Notes: generated from the letters alone by a model not told the origin. DNA of 64,000 nucleotides from Vibrio sp. ES.051 (GCF_002563795.1 NZ_PDJL01000006.1:62001-126000); one strand, 5' to 3'; shown: positions 28,004 through 39,470, counted from the stretch's first letter. A program made the numbers and translations.

Positions 28004-28024
28004 TACCTGTCTGAAAGACAGGTA
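28004..28024 (+). promoter_or_regulatory. Leader hairpin before the second gltB
   Basis: TACCTGTCT, loop GAA, AGACAGGTA: a perfect 9-bp stem ending 6 bases before the SD GGGAG (28031-28035). It may protect the 5' end or modulate initiation. Confidence 0.6.
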
Positions 28025-28042
28025 AGCAAAGGGAGAATTGCA

Positions 28043-31000
28043 ATGGCTCTTTATGATCCAAGTCTTGAGAAAGACAACTGTGGATTTGGCTTGATCGCGC
28101 ATATGGAAGGCGAACAAAGCCACAAGCTGGTTCGTACAGCAATTTCTGCACTTGACCGAATGACTCACCGAGGTGGTATCGCCGCCGATGGTAAAACCGG
28201 TGATGGTTGTGGTCTTCTGTTACAAAAACCCGACTCCTACTTACGCCTCGTCGCGGAAGAGAATGGTTTTAACCTTGGCAAACAATACGCCGTGGGAATG
28301 ATTTTTTTCAGCCAAGATCCGGTGAAAGCTCAATTCGCTAAAGATATCGTCAATAAAGAGCTCGCCCAAGAAACCTTAACAGTTGCAGGCTGGCGCGAAG
28401 TGCCCACCAATTCTGAAGTGCTCGGCCCCATAGCTACCGACTCACTTCCCAATATTCAACAAGTGTTTATTTCTGCCCCCGCAGGATGGCGAGAGCGAGA
28501 TATCGAACGCCGTCTGTATATTGCTCGTCGCCGTATCGAGAAACAGATCACTGAAGATCCAGATTTCTACATCTGCAGTTTGTCGACTCAAGTGTTGGTG
28601 TACAAAGGCCTTTGTATGCCAGCCGATTTACCACGTTTTTATCTCGATCTTGCTGATTTGCGCATGGAGTCAGCGATATGCTTGTTCCACCAGCGCTTTT
28701 CCACCAACACGCAACCGCGTTGGCCATTAGCACAACCGTTTCGTTACCTTGCCCACAATGGTGAGATCAACACCATCGAAGGCAATCGCCAATGGGCACG
28801 TGCACGAGCTTATAAGTTCTCATCTCCATTGTTGCCCGACCTACAAACCGCCGCACCATTTGTCAACGAGACTGGCTCAGATTCTTCAAGCCTAGACAAC
28901 ATGTTGGATCTATTCTTGGCAGGGGGGATGGATATCTTCCGTGCGATGCGCATGCTTGTGCCACCAGCGTGGCAAAACCATCCGGATATGGATCCGGATC
29001 TTCGCGCGTTTTACGATTTCAACTCCAAGCACATGGAACCATGGGATGGCCCTGCTGGGATCGTCCTGTCCGACGGTCGTTATGCTGCATGCAACCTAGA
29101 CCGAAATGGCCTTCGCCCTGCTCGCTATGTAATAACCAAAGATAGATTGATCACCCTAGCATCAGAGATCGGCATTTGGAATTACGCTCCAGATGAAGTC
29201 GCAGAAAAGGGGCGTGTCGGCCCAGGTGAACTCCTCGTTATTGATACGCGCAAAGGCAAACTTTGGCAATCGAGTGAAATCGATAACGACCTCAAATCTC
29301 GTCATCCCTATCGCGAGTGGATGGAAAATAACGTCCACAAACTGATTCCATTTGCTCAGCTTCCAGAAGAGCAAGTCGGTGAGCGTAGCTTTGATGCTAA
29401 TTTGCTCAAGACTTATCAAAAACAATTTGCAATGACGAACGAAGAAGTTGACCAAATCTTACGCGTGCTCGGTGAAATGGGTCAAGAAGCCGTTGGTTCT
29501 ATGGGTGACGATACTCCAATGGCAGTACTCTCTTCAAAAGAGCGCTTAGTGACTGACTACTTCCGCCAGAAGTTCGCGCAGGTAACCAATCCACCGATCG
29601 ACCCACTGCGTGAAAAACACGTGATGTCACTGGTGACCAGTATCGGTAAGGAAATGAATGTCTTCTGTGAGACGGACGGACACGCACACCGCGTGACCTT
29701 CGATTCACCCGTGCTACTTTATTCGGATATGCAGCAACTACTTGAACTTGGCGACGATCATTATCGTAATACCATTCTCGATATCAATTACGATCCGCAA
29801 GAAAAAGATCTCAAGCAGGCCATTAATGAACTGTGTGAACAAGCCGAGCAAGTGGTACGTGAAGGCACTGTTTTAGTCGTTCTTTCCGATCGTGCGTTAG
29901 TGAAAGGCAAGCTGCCCATTCCCGCAGCCATGGCCGTGGGTGCCGTGCAAACTCGATTGCTCAATGCCAACCTTCGTTGTGATACCAATATTGTGGTCGA
30001 AACTGCCACCGTACGTGATCCACATCAATTTGCGGTACTACTTGGCTTCGGGGCAACCGCCGTATATCCATACCTTGCTTATGAAGCACTAGGTAAACTG
30101 ATTGACGACGGCGCACTAGAGAAAGCATATCGAGAGGTGATGCAGAACTATCAGCATGGCATCAACAAAGGCTTGTACAAAATCATGTCGAAGATGGGCA
30201 TTTCAACCATCGCCTCTTACCGCTGCTCACAATTGTTTGAGGCGGTTGGCTTAAATCAAGAAGTCGTTGATCTCTGCTTTAAAGGCGTGACGACCCGCAT
30301 TCAAGGGGCAAATTTTGAAGATTTCCAACAAGACCTGACCAACCTATCGCGTAAAGCATGGGCGAAACGTAAGTCCATTGAACACGGTGGCTTGCTAAAA
30401 TACGTCCACGACGGCGAGTACCATGCTTATAACCCCGATGTGGTTGGAACACTGCAACAAGCTGTAAAATCGGGAGAACATAGTGACTACCAAAGTTTTG
30501 CTAAGCAGGTAAACCAACGACCAGTGGCAATGCTGCGTGACTTAATGTCATTGAAAAAGTCTGATTCGCCGCGACCACTAGAGAGCGTTGAGTCAAAAAG
30601 CGAGCTGTTTAAACGTTTCGACTCCGCCGCTATGTCGATTGGTGCTTTAAGCCCTGAAGCGCACGAAGCACTGGCAATTGCAATGAACCGTCTCGGTGGC
30701 TACTCAAACTCAGGCGAAGGTGGTGAAGACCCGCGTCGTTTTGGTACTGAGCGTAACTCCCGAATTAAGCAGATCGCTTCTGGTCGATTTGGCGTAACTC
30801 CGCATTACTTAACGAATGCCGACGTTCTGCAGATCAAAGTCGCGCAAGGAGCAAAACCCGGCGAAGGCGGTCAGCTACCTGGCCATAAAGTAACGGCTGA
30901 AATCGCGAAACTGCGTTACTCGGTTCAAGGGGTAACACTGATCTCCCCTCCTCCACACCACGATATTTATTCGATTGAGGATTTAGCTCAGCTGATCTTC

Positions 31001-32506
31001 GATTTGAAACAAGTCAATCCCAATGCATTGGTATCGGTGAAGCTGGTATCTGAACCGGGGGTGGGCACCATCGCAACAGGGGTAGCAAAAGCGTATGCCG
31101 ACCTGATTACTATCTCTGGTTACGATGGGGGAACGGCCGCAAGTCCACTGACATCCGTAAAATACGCGGGTAGCCCGTGGGAGTTAGGTCTTGCCGAAAC
31201 CCAGCAAGCACTGGTAGCCAATGGTCTGCGTCACAAGATCCGCTTGCAAGTCGATGGGGGGTTAAAAACCGGTTTAGATGTGGTTAAAGCCGCAATTTTG
31301 GGAGCGGAGAGCTTTGGCTTTGGTACCGCCCCAATGGTAGCGATGGGCTGTAAGTATTTACGAATTTGTCACCTCAACAACTGCGCCACAGGCGTTGCAA
31401 CTCAAGATGAAACATTACGTAAAGAGTACTTCAAAGGTCTGCCTGAAATGGTCGTAAACTACTTTACGGGGCTTGCAGAAGAAGTGCGAGGCTTACTTGC
31501 GGAACTTGGTGTTGAGAAACTCACCGACTTAATCGGCCGCACTGACTTACTAGAAACGATGGAAGGTTTTACCGCCAAGCAAACTAAGCTCGACCTGTCT
31601 AATATTTTAGAAGCCCCTGTTTCAGCCCAAGAGCTGCCTTTGTTTTGGACAGAACCAAATACACCATTTGATAAAGCAGAGCTTAACCAAAAGATAGTAG
31701 AAGATGCCATACATGCTATAGAGAACAGCCAGTCAACAAGCTTGTTCTACAATGTGATCAATACCGATCGCTCAATAGGGGCTCGACTATCAGGTGAAAT
31801 AGCCAAGCGCTATGGTAACCAAGGTTTAGCAGCAAATCCTATTAAGATTCACTTAGATGGCACCGCAGGACAATCCTTTGGAGTTTGGAATGCCGGTGGT
31901 GTTGAACTGTACCTCACTGGCGACGCGAATGACTACGTGGGAAAAGGTATGGCTGGCGGTAAGATTGCCATCAAACCTCATCTAGGGACGGCATTCAAAT
32001 GTAATGATGCAACCATCATAGGTAACACCTGTTTGTATGGCGCCACTGGCGGCAAGCTGTTTGCTGCTGGTAAAGCTGGTGAACGTTTTGGGGTACGTAA
32101 CTCAGGTACCATCGCGGTTATCGAAGGTGCAGGCGACAACGCGTGTGAATACATGACAGGTGGTATTGTCGCGATCTTAGGTGCCACCGGCGTGAACTTT
32201 GGTGCTGGTATGACCGGAGGTTTTGCCTATGTGCTTGATGAAAACCAAAGCTTTGAAGGTCGAGTCAACAACGAATCCGTTGAAGCTATCTCACTGTCTG
32301 ATCTTTATATCCATCAAGAGCACTTGCGCGGCTTAATTGCAGAGCATTTAGAAGAGACAGGCTCTAGTCACGCAGAAAGTATTTTAGCGAACTTTGATGA
32401 ATGGATTCCGAAGTTCTATTTGGTTAAGCCGCAAGCTGCAGACTTAAATACGCTGCTTGGTCACCAGAGCCGCAGCGCCGCTGAACTGCGCGTTCAAGCC
32501 CAATAA
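28043..32506 (+). CDS. gltB: Glutamate synthase large subunit, second copy (enteric type)
   Basis: Second GOGAT alpha subunit. Start at 28043 with GGGAG seven bases upstream. Short propeptide (12 residues) before the catalytic Cys13 in [14 protein letters not shown], a pattern very close to E. coli GltB. Later come [39 protein letters not shown], 3Fe-4S cysteines in [12 protein letters not shown], and the C-terminal glycine-rich helix. 1487 residues. It shares the domain plan with the copy at 21572 but differs throughout, so the two are distant paralogues or one was acquired, not a recent duplication. Confidence 0.96.
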   Translation: MALYDPSLEKDNCGFGLIAHMEGEQSHKLVRTAISALDRMTHRGGIAADGKTGDGCGLLLQKPDSYLRLVAEENGFNLGKQYAVGMIFFSQDPVKAQFAKDIVNKELAQETLTVAGWREVPTNSEVLGPIATDSLPNIQQVFISAPAGWRERDIERRLYIARRRIEKQITEDPDFYICSLSTQVLVYKGLCMPADLPRFYLDLADLRMESAICLFHQRFSTNTQPRWPLAQPFRYLAHNGEINTIEGNRQWARARAYKFSSPLLPDLQTAAPFVNETGSDSSSLDNMLDLFLAGGMDIFRAMRMLVPPAWQNHPDMDPDLRAFYDFNSKHMEPWDGPAGIVLSDGRYAACNLDRNGLRPARYVITKDRLITLASEIGIWNYAPDEVAEKGRVGPGELLVIDTRKGKLWQSSEIDNDLKSRHPYREWMENNVHKLIPFAQLPEEQVGERSFDANLLKTYQKQFAMTNEEVDQILRVLGEMGQEAVGSMGDDTPMAVLSSKERLVTDYFRQKFAQVTNPPIDPLREKHVMSLVTSIGKEMNVFCETDGHAHRVTFDSPVLLYSDMQQLLELGDDHYRNTILDINYDPQEKDLKQAINELCEQAEQVVREGTVLVVLSDRALVKGKLPIPAAMAVGAVQTRLLNANLRCDTNIVVETATVRDPHQFAVLLGFGATAVYPYLAYEALGKLIDDGALEKAYREVMQNYQHGINKGLYKIMSKMGISTIASYRCSQLFEAVGLNQEVVDLCFKGVTTRIQGANFEDFQQDLTNLSRKAWAKRKSIEHGGLLKYVHDGEYHAYNPDVVGTLQQAVKSGEHSDYQSFAKQVNQRPVAMLRDLMSLKKSDSPRPLESVESKSELFKRFDSAAMSIGALSPEAHEALAIAMNRLGGYSNSGEGGEDPRRFGTERNSRIKQIASGRFGVTPHYLTNADVLQIKVAQGAKPGEGGQLPGHKVTAEIAKLRYSVQGVTLISPPPHHDIYSIEDLAQLIFDLKQVNPNALVSVKLVSEPGVGTIATGVAKAYADLITISGYDGGTAASPLTSVKYAGSPWELGLAETQQALVANGLRHKIRLQVDGGLKTGLDVVKAAILGAESFGFGTAPMVAMGCKYLRICHLNNCATGVATQDETLRKEYFKGLPEMVVNYFTGLAEEVRGLLAELGVEKLTDLIGRTDLLETMEGFTAKQTKLDLSNILEAPVSAQELPLFWTEPNTPFDKAELNQKIVEDAIHAIENSQSTSLFYNVINTDRSIGARLSGEIAKRYGNQGLAANPIKIHLDGTAGQSFGVWNAGGVELYLTGDANDYVGKGMAGGKIAIKPHLGTAFKCNDATIIGNTCLYGATGGKLFAAGKAGERFGVRNSGTIAVIEGAGDNACEYMTGGIVAILGATGVNFGAGMTGGFAYVLDENQSFEGRVNNESVEAISLSDLYIHQEHLRGLIAEHLEETGSSHAESILANFDEWIPKFYLVKPQAADLNTLLGHQSRSAAELRVQAQ

Positions 32507-32524
32507 ATCATGGAGGATGTTTGA

Positions 32525-33940
<1,416 letters not shown>

Positions 33941-33953
33941 AAAGCTCCCATGT

Positions 33954-33986
33954 TAAAAAGGGTCTGAATATAGGATCCTTTTTTCT
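33954..33986 (+). terminator. Probable terminator after the second gltBD operon
   Basis: Imperfect stem AAAAAGGGTC / GGATCCTTTTTT around TGAATATA, followed by TTTTCTTTT. A mismatch in the middle lowers confidence. Confidence 0.5.
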
Positions 33987-34002
33987 TTTATTACATATCA
34001 TT

Positions 34003-34066
34003 ATACCCAAGTGACTTTAAGCTTTGTATTCAAAGCCGAACCACTATCTTGAGGTTATTTAGGTAT
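34003..34066. repeat. 64-bp palindromic element with inverted ends
   Basis: Left arm ATACCCAAGTGACTTTAAG (34003-34021) and the reverse complement of the right arm CTTGAGGTTATTTAGGTAT (34048-34066) agree at 14 of 19 bases. Between them lies a perfect inner hairpin GCTTTG-TATT-CAAAGC (34021-34036). Organisation resembles a small non-coding palindromic repeat. From memory, TATACCCAAGTGACTT-like ends recur between genes in Vibrio; I could not check this here. Confidence 0.6.
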
Positions 34067-34090
34067 CAATTCCTCCAATAAGGAATAAAC

Positions 34091-34522
34091 ATGATGAAAA
34101 ATACAGCTCTCCTTTCCATTACTTTGCTCAGCTTAACCGCATGTAGCCAAGGAGTTACCACCATGCCAGATCGTACTCAATCTCCGTGCAGTGATAAACC
34201 CAACTGCGTTTCAACTCAAGATTCAAGAGACGAACATCACCTAGAAGCCTTTATGCTCACTGAATCCGCAACCTTAGATAAGATAGAGCAAGCTGCGCTC
34301 ACGCTACCAGGAGCAAAAACCGCAATCAAAGAAGATGATTATCTACGCGTCGAATGTACATCGAAAATCATGCGCTTTGTGGATGATCTCGAATTAAAGA
34401 TCTCGGGAGAGCAACTTATCGTACGCTCAGAATCACGCTTAGGTTATTCTGATTTTGGCGTAAATCGAAAACGCGCAGAACAATTACGAGAAAAGCTCAC
34501 TCAAGCCGAGCTCATCAAATAG
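34091..34522 (+). CDS. DUF1499 lipoprotein
   Basis: 143 residues. Signal peptide with lipobox LTAC (Cys19), then a Cys-containing CSDKPNCVSTQ motif typical of the DUF1499 family, and the family core ending in RSESRLGYSDFGVNRKRAEQLR. Function unknown; in other bacteria DUF1499 proteins are small envelope-associated proteins. SD AAGGAA before the ATG at 34091; ATGATG gives two possible starts. The 64-bp palindromic element lies in its 5' region. Independent of mtnN, which has its own SD. Confidence 0.88.
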   Translation: MMKNTALLSITLLSLTACSQGVTTMPDRTQSPCSDKPNCVSTQDSRDEHHLEAFMLTESATLDKIEQAALTLPGAKTAIKEDDYLRVECTSKIMRFVDDLELKISGEQLIVRSESRLGYSDFGVNRKRAEQLREKLTQAELIK

Positions 34523-34585
34523 AAAACAGGTAACTGGGAGTGCTATACTCTCCGCCGACTAAAATATTTACCCAAAGAGAGTGTT

Positions 34586-35281
34586 ATGAAAGTTGGTATT
34601 ATCGGTGCGATGGAACAAGAAGTGGCCATCCTGAAAGAATCAATAGCAAATTGCCAAACCGTCAATAAAGCGGGTTGTACGTTTTTCTCTGGTCAAATTA
34701 ACGATGTTGATGTCGTACTGTTGCAATCAGGCATCGGTAAAGTGGCGGCGGCTGTGGGCACCACTATCCTTTTAAATGAATACCAACCAGATGTTATTAT
34801 TAACACCGGCTCTGCAGGTGGCTTTGACTCAAGCTTAAATCTAGGTGACGTGGTTATCTCAACGGAAGTTCGTCATCACGATGCAGACGTGACGGCATTC
34901 GGTTATGAAATAGGCCAAATGGCAGGTCAACCAGCGGCATTCAAAGCCGATGAAAAACTGATGAATCTAGCAGAAAAAGCGCTTGCTCAAATGGACAACA
35001 CCCACGCGGTTCGCGGCCTGATTTGTACTGGTGATGCATTCGTGTGCACTGCCGAGCGCCAAGCGTTTATTCGTGAGCACTTCCCATCGGTTATCGCGGT
35101 AGAAATGGAAGCCTCTGCAATTGCGCAAACTTGCCATCAGTTCAACACTCCGTTTGTTGTTGTACGTGCAATTTCTGACGTAGCAGATAAAGAATCACCA
35201 ATGAGCTTTGATGAGTTTTTACCGCTTGCAGCGAAAAGCTCTTCGAAAATGGTGGTCAAGATGTTGGAATTGATTAAGTAA
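34586..35281 (+). CDS. mtnN: 5'-methylthioadenosine / S-adenosylhomocysteine nucleosidase
   Basis: MtnN (Pfs) hydrolyses MTA, SAH and 5'-deoxyadenosine. In vibrios its product S-ribosylhomocysteine feeds LuxS and so autoinducer-2. Glu12 in GAMEQEV, the substrate-binding [19 protein letters not shown], catalytic-region [10 protein letters not shown] (Glu174 equivalent) and ISDVAD (Asp197 equivalent) are all present. 231 residues. First of a close set with cbiB and btuF; E. coli also keeps mtnN next to btuF. Confidence 0.97.
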   Translation: MKVGIIGAMEQEVAILKESIANCQTVNKAGCTFFSGQINDVDVVLLQSGIGKVAAAVGTTILLNEYQPDVIINTGSAGGFDSSLNLGDVVISTEVRHHDADVTAFGYEIGQMAGQPAAFKADEKLMNLAEKALAQMDNTHAVRGLICTGDAFVCTAERQAFIREHFPSVIAVEMEASAIAQTCHQFNTPFVVVRAISDVADKESPMSFDEFLPLAAKSSSKMVVKMLELIK

Positions 35282-35293
35282 ATCCAATCATTC

Positions 35294-36247
35294 ATGGAAG
35301 TCATTTTTCAGCAATTTTATGCTAATGGTGCGCTCCTCATTATGTGGGGCGCGTTGTTATTTCATCTCATCCTTCCCATTCCCCGCTCAGCACATCCGGT
35401 CACAATATGGCGCAAGTTGGCAGAGCAACTGGCTGAAAAAGTAAACAATAACCACAGTTACTCACAGAGCCTGACTTCCGGCAGTCTTGCATTAGGCTTG
35501 ATGTTATTGCCTTGCTGGATCTTGCTGATGACAGTGGAGCCATTCGTTTGGCAAGTGCCTTTATACGAACTAGTGCTATTGATCATTGCTTTGGACTGGC
35601 GCAACGGCGAAGCTTTAACAAAACAACTCGTCACAAGTCTGTCGAGAGAAGACAAAGCTCAGTGCCGAGAATTATTAACACCATACCTCAATCGCGACAC
35701 GGACAGCCTCTCGATCATCGGCATAGGTAAAGCTGGCTCAGAAGCTCTGATTATGGGATACAGCCGCAACGTAATAGGTGTGCTATTTTGGTACGCACTA
35801 ACTGGTGGTATTGGTGCGTTAATGTATCGACTAACAACAGAATTAGCCCGAGTGTGGTCACCTAGCCGACGCCAATATTTGCCCTTTGGTAAACCTGCGG
35901 TTCAACTGGTTGCCGCTCTGGATATTATTCCACTTCGTCTCTTTGCCATACTTTTAGCTGTAGGAAAGAACGTAAGCAATGTGCTTTCTGGAGTGCAGCA
36001 ACAAGCGAAGTCTTGGCCACTACCTGGACCTGCCTGGGTGTTGTGTACCATCGGACACAAACTACAACTCTCTTTATGCGGCCCAGCTATCTATCAAGGT
36101 ATACGTGCCGAACGCGCAAAAATCGGTGGACGCATTGCGCCATCGGCTATTCACCTTTCGCAAATACATACACTGCTCGTTTGGCGAGTCTTCGTTTGGA
36201 TAGCTATCCAAAGTCTGCTTTTAGGGATGATTTATCAAGGATTATGA
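35294..36247 (+). CDS. CobD/CbiB family cobalamin biosynthesis protein
   Basis: Integral membrane protein of the CobD/CbiB family, which in full B12 producers joins aminopropanol (or its phosphate) to adenosylcobyric acid. HPVTIWRKLAEQLAEKVNN near residue 34 corresponds to the conserved HP-RW-G region of CbiB but is degraded compared with classic CbiB, and the conserved internal GKAGSEA / SRNVIGVLFWYALTGGIGALMYR elements follow. 317 residues, 4-6 hydrophobic segments. Divergent for the family, so the exact reaction is unsure. Starts 12 bases after mtnN and overlaps btuF by one base. Confidence 0.8.
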   Translation: MEVIFQQFYANGALLIMWGALLFHLILPIPRSAHPVTIWRKLAEQLAEKVNNNHSYSQSLTSGSLALGLMLLPCWILLMTVEPFVWQVPLYELVLLIIALDWRNGEALTKQLVTSLSREDKAQCRELLTPYLNRDTDSLSIIGIGKAGSEALIMGYSRNVIGVLFWYALTGGIGALMYRLTTELARVWSPSRRQYLPFGKPAVQLVAALDIIPLRLFAILLAVGKNVSNVLSGVQQQAKSWPLPGPAWVLCTIGHKLQLSLCGPAIYQGIRAERAKIGGRIAPSAIHLSQIHTLLVWRVFVWIAIQSLLLGMIYQGL

Positions 36248-37071
36248 TGAACAAACTCTGTTTCACCTTTGCGCTGTTGTTGTCCTCAACAGCCCTAGCG
36301 CAGAAGCCTGCTCAACGCATTGTGAGCTTAGCGCCTCACGCCACTGAAATTGCTTTTTCGGCAGGTCTAGGGGACAAGCTAATCGCGGTAAGTGAAATGA
36401 GTGATTATCCAGAGCAAGCGAAGCAACTGGAAAGAGTGTCCAATTATCAAGGCATCAAATTGGAGCGTATTATCGCACTTCAACCTGACTTGGTTATTGC
36501 TTGGCCGACAGTAACCCCTGCAAAAGAGCTGGAAAAACTTAAGCAATTCGACATTCCTATTTATTACTCCAACACAGGCTCACTGGAGGATATCGCCAAC
36601 AACATTGAACAATTGAGTCAATTCAGCGAAAAGCCACAAATAGGCCAAAAAGCAGCAACAGCATTTAGAGCACAACTGGCTGAGCTCAAAGTGAAATATA
36701 ACACCGAAGATAAAGTACTTTATTTTTACCAACTGAGCGAAAAGCCTATCATCACTGTCGCAGGGAAAAACTGGCCAAGCGAAGTATTTACCTTTTGTGG
36801 CGGCGAAAACATTTTCGCCACCGCGAGCGCTCCCTACCCTCAAGTGAGCATCGAGCAAGTGATCACTCGTCAGCCAGAAGTCATTTTCACTTCACGTCAC
36901 GCAATGGGTAACAATGATATGTGGTCTGAATGGCGTGATGATCTTCCCGCTCTCAAGAACAAAAATGCTTTGCCTCTCAACTCGGACTGGATCAATCGCC
37001 CGACGCCAAGAACACTTAATGCAATCAGCGAAGTGTGTGAACACTTTAAAAAGGTCCGCCAAAAACGCTAA
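36247..37071 (+). CDS. btuF: Vitamin B12 periplasmic binding protein BtuF
   Basis: Periplasmic substrate-binding protein for the BtuCD cobalamin ABC importer. Signal peptide MNKLCFTFALLLSSTALA, then QRIVSLAPHATEIAFSAGLG, typical of class III binding proteins, and two lobes joined by a helix. The conserved tail region with INRPTPR is also BtuF-like. 274 residues from 36247; the ATG at 36244 is one codon earlier and closer to the AAGG SD. It overlaps the cbiB stop. The long frame back to 36013 lies within cbiB and is not coding. A weak AAAAACG/CGTTTTT hairpin overlaps the stop codon. Confidence 0.93.
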   Translation: MNKLCFTFALLLSSTALAQKPAQRIVSLAPHATEIAFSAGLGDKLIAVSEMSDYPEQAKQLERVSNYQGIKLERIIALQPDLVIAWPTVTPAKELEKLKQFDIPIYYSNTGSLEDIANNIEQLSQFSEKPQIGQKAATAFRAQLAELKVKYNTEDKVLYFYQLSEKPIITVAGKNWPSEVFTFCGGENIFATASAPYPQVSIEQVITRQPEVIFTSRHAMGNNDMWSEWRDDLPALKNKNALPLNSDWINRPTPRTLNAISEVCEHFKKVRQKR

Positions 37072-37141
37072 CGTTTTTATGATAAATACCGTACAATTTC
37101 TGCCCGTTTTTTCTCACACAGTTTAAAAGGTGCCAAGTAAC

Positions 37142-37762
37142 ATGGACTCCATGCTGCTTTATATGATCGACTTGTTTGGTACCGCTATTTTCGCCGTCTC
37201 TGGCGTTTTACTTGCGGGCCGACTGAAAATGGATCCCTTCGGCGTTATCGTGCTCGGCAGCGTTACGGCTATTGGTGGTGGTACGATCCGAGATATGGCA
37301 CTTGGTGCCACTCCCGTATTCTGGATAACAGATACCACTTACCTGTGGGTGATTTTTGTCACTTGCCTGTTGACGATGCTCATAGTTCGACGACCTAAAC
37401 GACTTTCTTGGTGGATTTTACCCGTCTGCGACGCCATCGGCCTCGCTGCGTTTGTTGGTATTGGTGTAGAAAAAGCACTCGCTTACAATGCATCAGGCAT
37501 GGTGGCAGTCATCATGGGGGTGATCACTGGTTGTGGCGGAGGGATCATACGCGATGTACTCGCCAGAGAAATTCCAATGGTATTGAGAAGTGAGGTGTAC
37601 GCCACCGCATGTATTATTGGCGGTATCTGCCATACCATGGCGGTTAATATCGGTTTTGATCACTCGATAGCATTACTCTCCGGTGTTATTTCAACGCTCG
37701 TGATTCGGCTTGGCGCGATTCGTTGGCACTTGTCACTGCCAATCTTTGCCATCAATCGATAG
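37142..37762 (+). CDS. TRIC-type cation channel family protein (UPF0126, YicG-like)
   Basis: 206-residue inner-membrane protein with about seven transmembrane segments and an internal duplication: GGGTIRDMALG in the first half and GGGIIRDVLARE in the second, the hallmark of the UPF0126/TRIC family. Bacterial TRIC homologues conduct monovalent cations in vitro; physiological role uncertain, and some members are linked to glycine transport. I start at the ATG at 37142 (MDSMLLYMIDLFGTAIFAVSG); the GTG at 37130 adds four residues. Confidence 0.9.
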   Translation: MDSMLLYMIDLFGTAIFAVSGVLLAGRLKMDPFGVIVLGSVTAIGGGTIRDMALGATPVFWITDTTYLWVIFVTCLLTMLIVRRPKRLSWWILPVCDAIGLAAFVGIGVEKALAYNASGMVAVIMGVITGCGGGIIRDVLAREIPMVLRSEVYATACIIGGICHTMAVNIGFDHSIALLSGVISTLVIRLGAIRWHLSLPIFAINR

Positions 37763-37784
37763 CCCACTCTCCCCATCAATTGAT

Positions 37785-37818
37785 TCAACATCGCCGAGCT
37801 GCTCCTCGGTGAGGTTGA
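37785..37818. repeat. Imperfect hairpin downstream of the TRIC gene
   Basis: TCAACATCGCCGAG and CTCGGTGAGGTTGA pair over 14 positions with one A-G mismatch and one G-T pair around the loop CTGCTC. No T run follows, so it is not a normal terminator. Confidence 0.5.
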
Positions 37819-37894
37819 TATGCGAATCCTTCCTTAGCGTCTCTCCAAAAACTCAGTTATATTAGGCAACGATTCCCAATATTCATGGATAGAT

Positions 37895-38755
37895 ATGTTA
37901 CTAGAAGGCATCGAAACACTCTTAGTTCTGAGCAAAGAAAAGACCATGAGTCGTACAGGTAGTCAGCTCTATATTAGTCAATCCGCAGTGAGTAAACGCA
38001 TTGCGAACTTAGAAAGGAAACTCGGTAAGAAATTAATTGAACCGAATGGTCGACATATAAAATTGACATCGGACGCTCTTGCCCTCATCAATACGATCGA
38101 ACCAACATTCAATGAGCTTAGAGGTCAGATTCACGATCAACAGGAATTAGAAGATACTTCTTTGATCAAAATGGATTGCTCTGAAACCTTAGTTGCTGGG
38201 TATCTTAGCGTTATCATGGAAGAACGTTTCACTCAAGACCAATACTTGCGGATATCAACGAATCACACCCCACGTATCATCGAGAACGTCAAATCAGGTA
38301 AAGCCACTCTCGGCTTTTGTGCGGGGTATTTACCACCTCATCACGGTTTAATGAGCTTTCATCTCGCCGATGAACCTTTTTCAATTATTAGTCGGCACTC
38401 ACTGCCTTGGTTGCCTAAAGCCATTTTGACCAATGATTTGAGTAATCCAGCCAATACCTACCAACAAGCGATCCTGTCTAAATACGGTGTTGAACCTTTG
38501 ATGGAAATGGACTCCTACACTGCCGCTGCACAGCTTGCTTTAGGCGGTATGGCACCTGCTCTTATACCAAAATCCATTGTAAAAACACTCAATATCTCAC
38601 CCGATTGCTGTTACCACTTTGCAGAGCTCGACTCTTTAATTCGCCCAATACATCTCTGTTTGCGTCACAGTACACACCGTAATGAGCGAGTTAAAAGACT
38701 GATAGAATCCATTGCTGATGTTGTTGCCAAAGAAGTTTTGTCGCCATTAACATAG
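37895..38755 (+). CDS. LysR-family transcriptional regulator
   Basis: 286 residues. N-terminal winged HTH (about 1-60): LEGIETLLVLSKEKTMSRTGSQLYISQSAVSKRIANLE, then KLIEPNGRHIKLT, standard for LysR. The C-terminal effector domain (about 90-280) is less conserved; ligand unknown. It is followed tail-to-tail by the TSUP transporter gene, with which it overlaps by 65 bases; it may regulate that transporter, but LysR targets are more often divergent, so this is only a guess. Confidence 0.93.
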   Translation: MLLEGIETLLVLSKEKTMSRTGSQLYISQSAVSKRIANLERKLGKKLIEPNGRHIKLTSDALALINTIEPTFNELRGQIHDQQELEDTSLIKMDCSETLVAGYLSVIMEERFTQDQYLRISTNHTPRIIENVKSGKATLGFCAGYLPPHHGLMSFHLADEPFSIISRHSLPWLPKAILTNDLSNPANTYQQAILSKYGVEPLMEMDSYTAAAQLALGGMAPALIPKSIVKTLNISPDCCYHFAELDSLIRPIHLCLRHSTHRNERVKRLIESIADVVAKEVLSPLT

Positions 38756-39470
38756 ACATCATAATGACCAGAGGACGAATCCACTTTTGCCCTTTAGTAA
38801 CCACTACTTTGGCACCAAGTTGAGCACCAATAAAACCACCGACCGCCATCGTCAAACCAATTTCCCATACAGGAAGTCCCGCTAAAATAAAAAATAATAG
38901 TGCGGCGATATTGGACGTGAAGTTGAGGATCTTAGTTCGAGCAGTCGCATCCACCAAGGAGAAGTGACCCAGCGCGACAAAACAAACGGTAAAAATAGAA
39001 CCAGTGCCGGGGCCAAAAAAACCATCATAAAACCCCACACTGCCCCCAATACACAGCGCAAATGTCGCTTCAGAAAGCTTAGGTTCTCCGTCGGTTTTTC
39101 TTGTTGTTGGTGCGAGTAAAAAATATAAGGAGATCGCAATCAGGAGAACGGGAATCAAACTAGTCAGTACACCAGCATCAATAACCTGTACGGCCTCTGC
39201 ACCAATAGCCGCGCCAATAAAAGTACACAATACGGCGATTCGCATTTCTTTGAGACTCACGATGCCATTGCGCACGAAATACAAGCTAGCAGAAAAACTC
39301 CCAAATGAACTTTGTAACTTATTCGTTGCTAATGCCTGAGTTGGATTAAGACCCGTAGCCAATAGCGCTGGTAGCGTTAATAGTCCGCCGCCACCCGCCA
39401 TCGCATCAATAAATCCAGCCGCCGTTGCAACCATGAATAGTGTCGCCAACATCTCGACTGTAATTTCCAC
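38691..39470 (-). CDS. TSUP (TauE/SafE, YfcA-like) membrane transporter
   Basis: 259-residue inner-membrane protein of the sulfite exporter TauE/SafE family with about eight transmembrane segments. Family-typical repeated elements: GFIDAMAGGGGLLTLPALLATGLNPTQALATNKLQ in the first half (conserved GGGG/LP and ATNK) and GFYDGFFGPGTGSIF in the second. Substrate is probably an anionic organic or sulfur compound. E. coli YfcA is the nearest match I recognise. Its last 65 bases are antisense to the end of the LysR gene. Confidence 0.92.
   Translation of the reverse strand: MEITVEMLATLFMVATAAGFIDAMAGGGGLLTLPALLATGLNPTQALATNKLQSSFGSFSASLYFVRNGIVSLKEMRIAVLCTFIGAAIGAEAVQVIDAGVLTSLIPVLLIAISLYFLLAPTTRKTDGEPKLSEATFALCIGGSVGFYDGFFGPGTGSIFTVCFVALGHFSLVDATARTKILNFTSNIAALLFFILAGLPVWEIGLTMAVGGFIGAQLGAKVVVTKGQKWIRPLVIMMSMLMATKLLWQQHQQWILSVF

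Larger units (their letters stand above)
27592..28042. other. 451-bp region between the two gltBD operons
   Basis: Contains the terminator of the first operon and the control region of the second. A hairpin without T run (CAGCCATC / GATGGCTG, 27630-27654) precedes the terminator. After it come four inverted repeats in 300 bases: AACGTTAC-T6-GTAACGTT (27740-27761), TGAAATA-N7-TATTTCA (27778-27798), the 16-bp palindrome ACAAGCTATAGCTTGT (27862-27877), and ATCAAC-N9-GTTGAT (27982-28002). They end in a strong leader hairpin at 28004-28024. Confidence 0.65.

Noticed and set aside
36013-36246. N-terminal extension of BtuF
   Set aside because: Lies in another frame of cbiB; a proper signal peptide starts at 36247.
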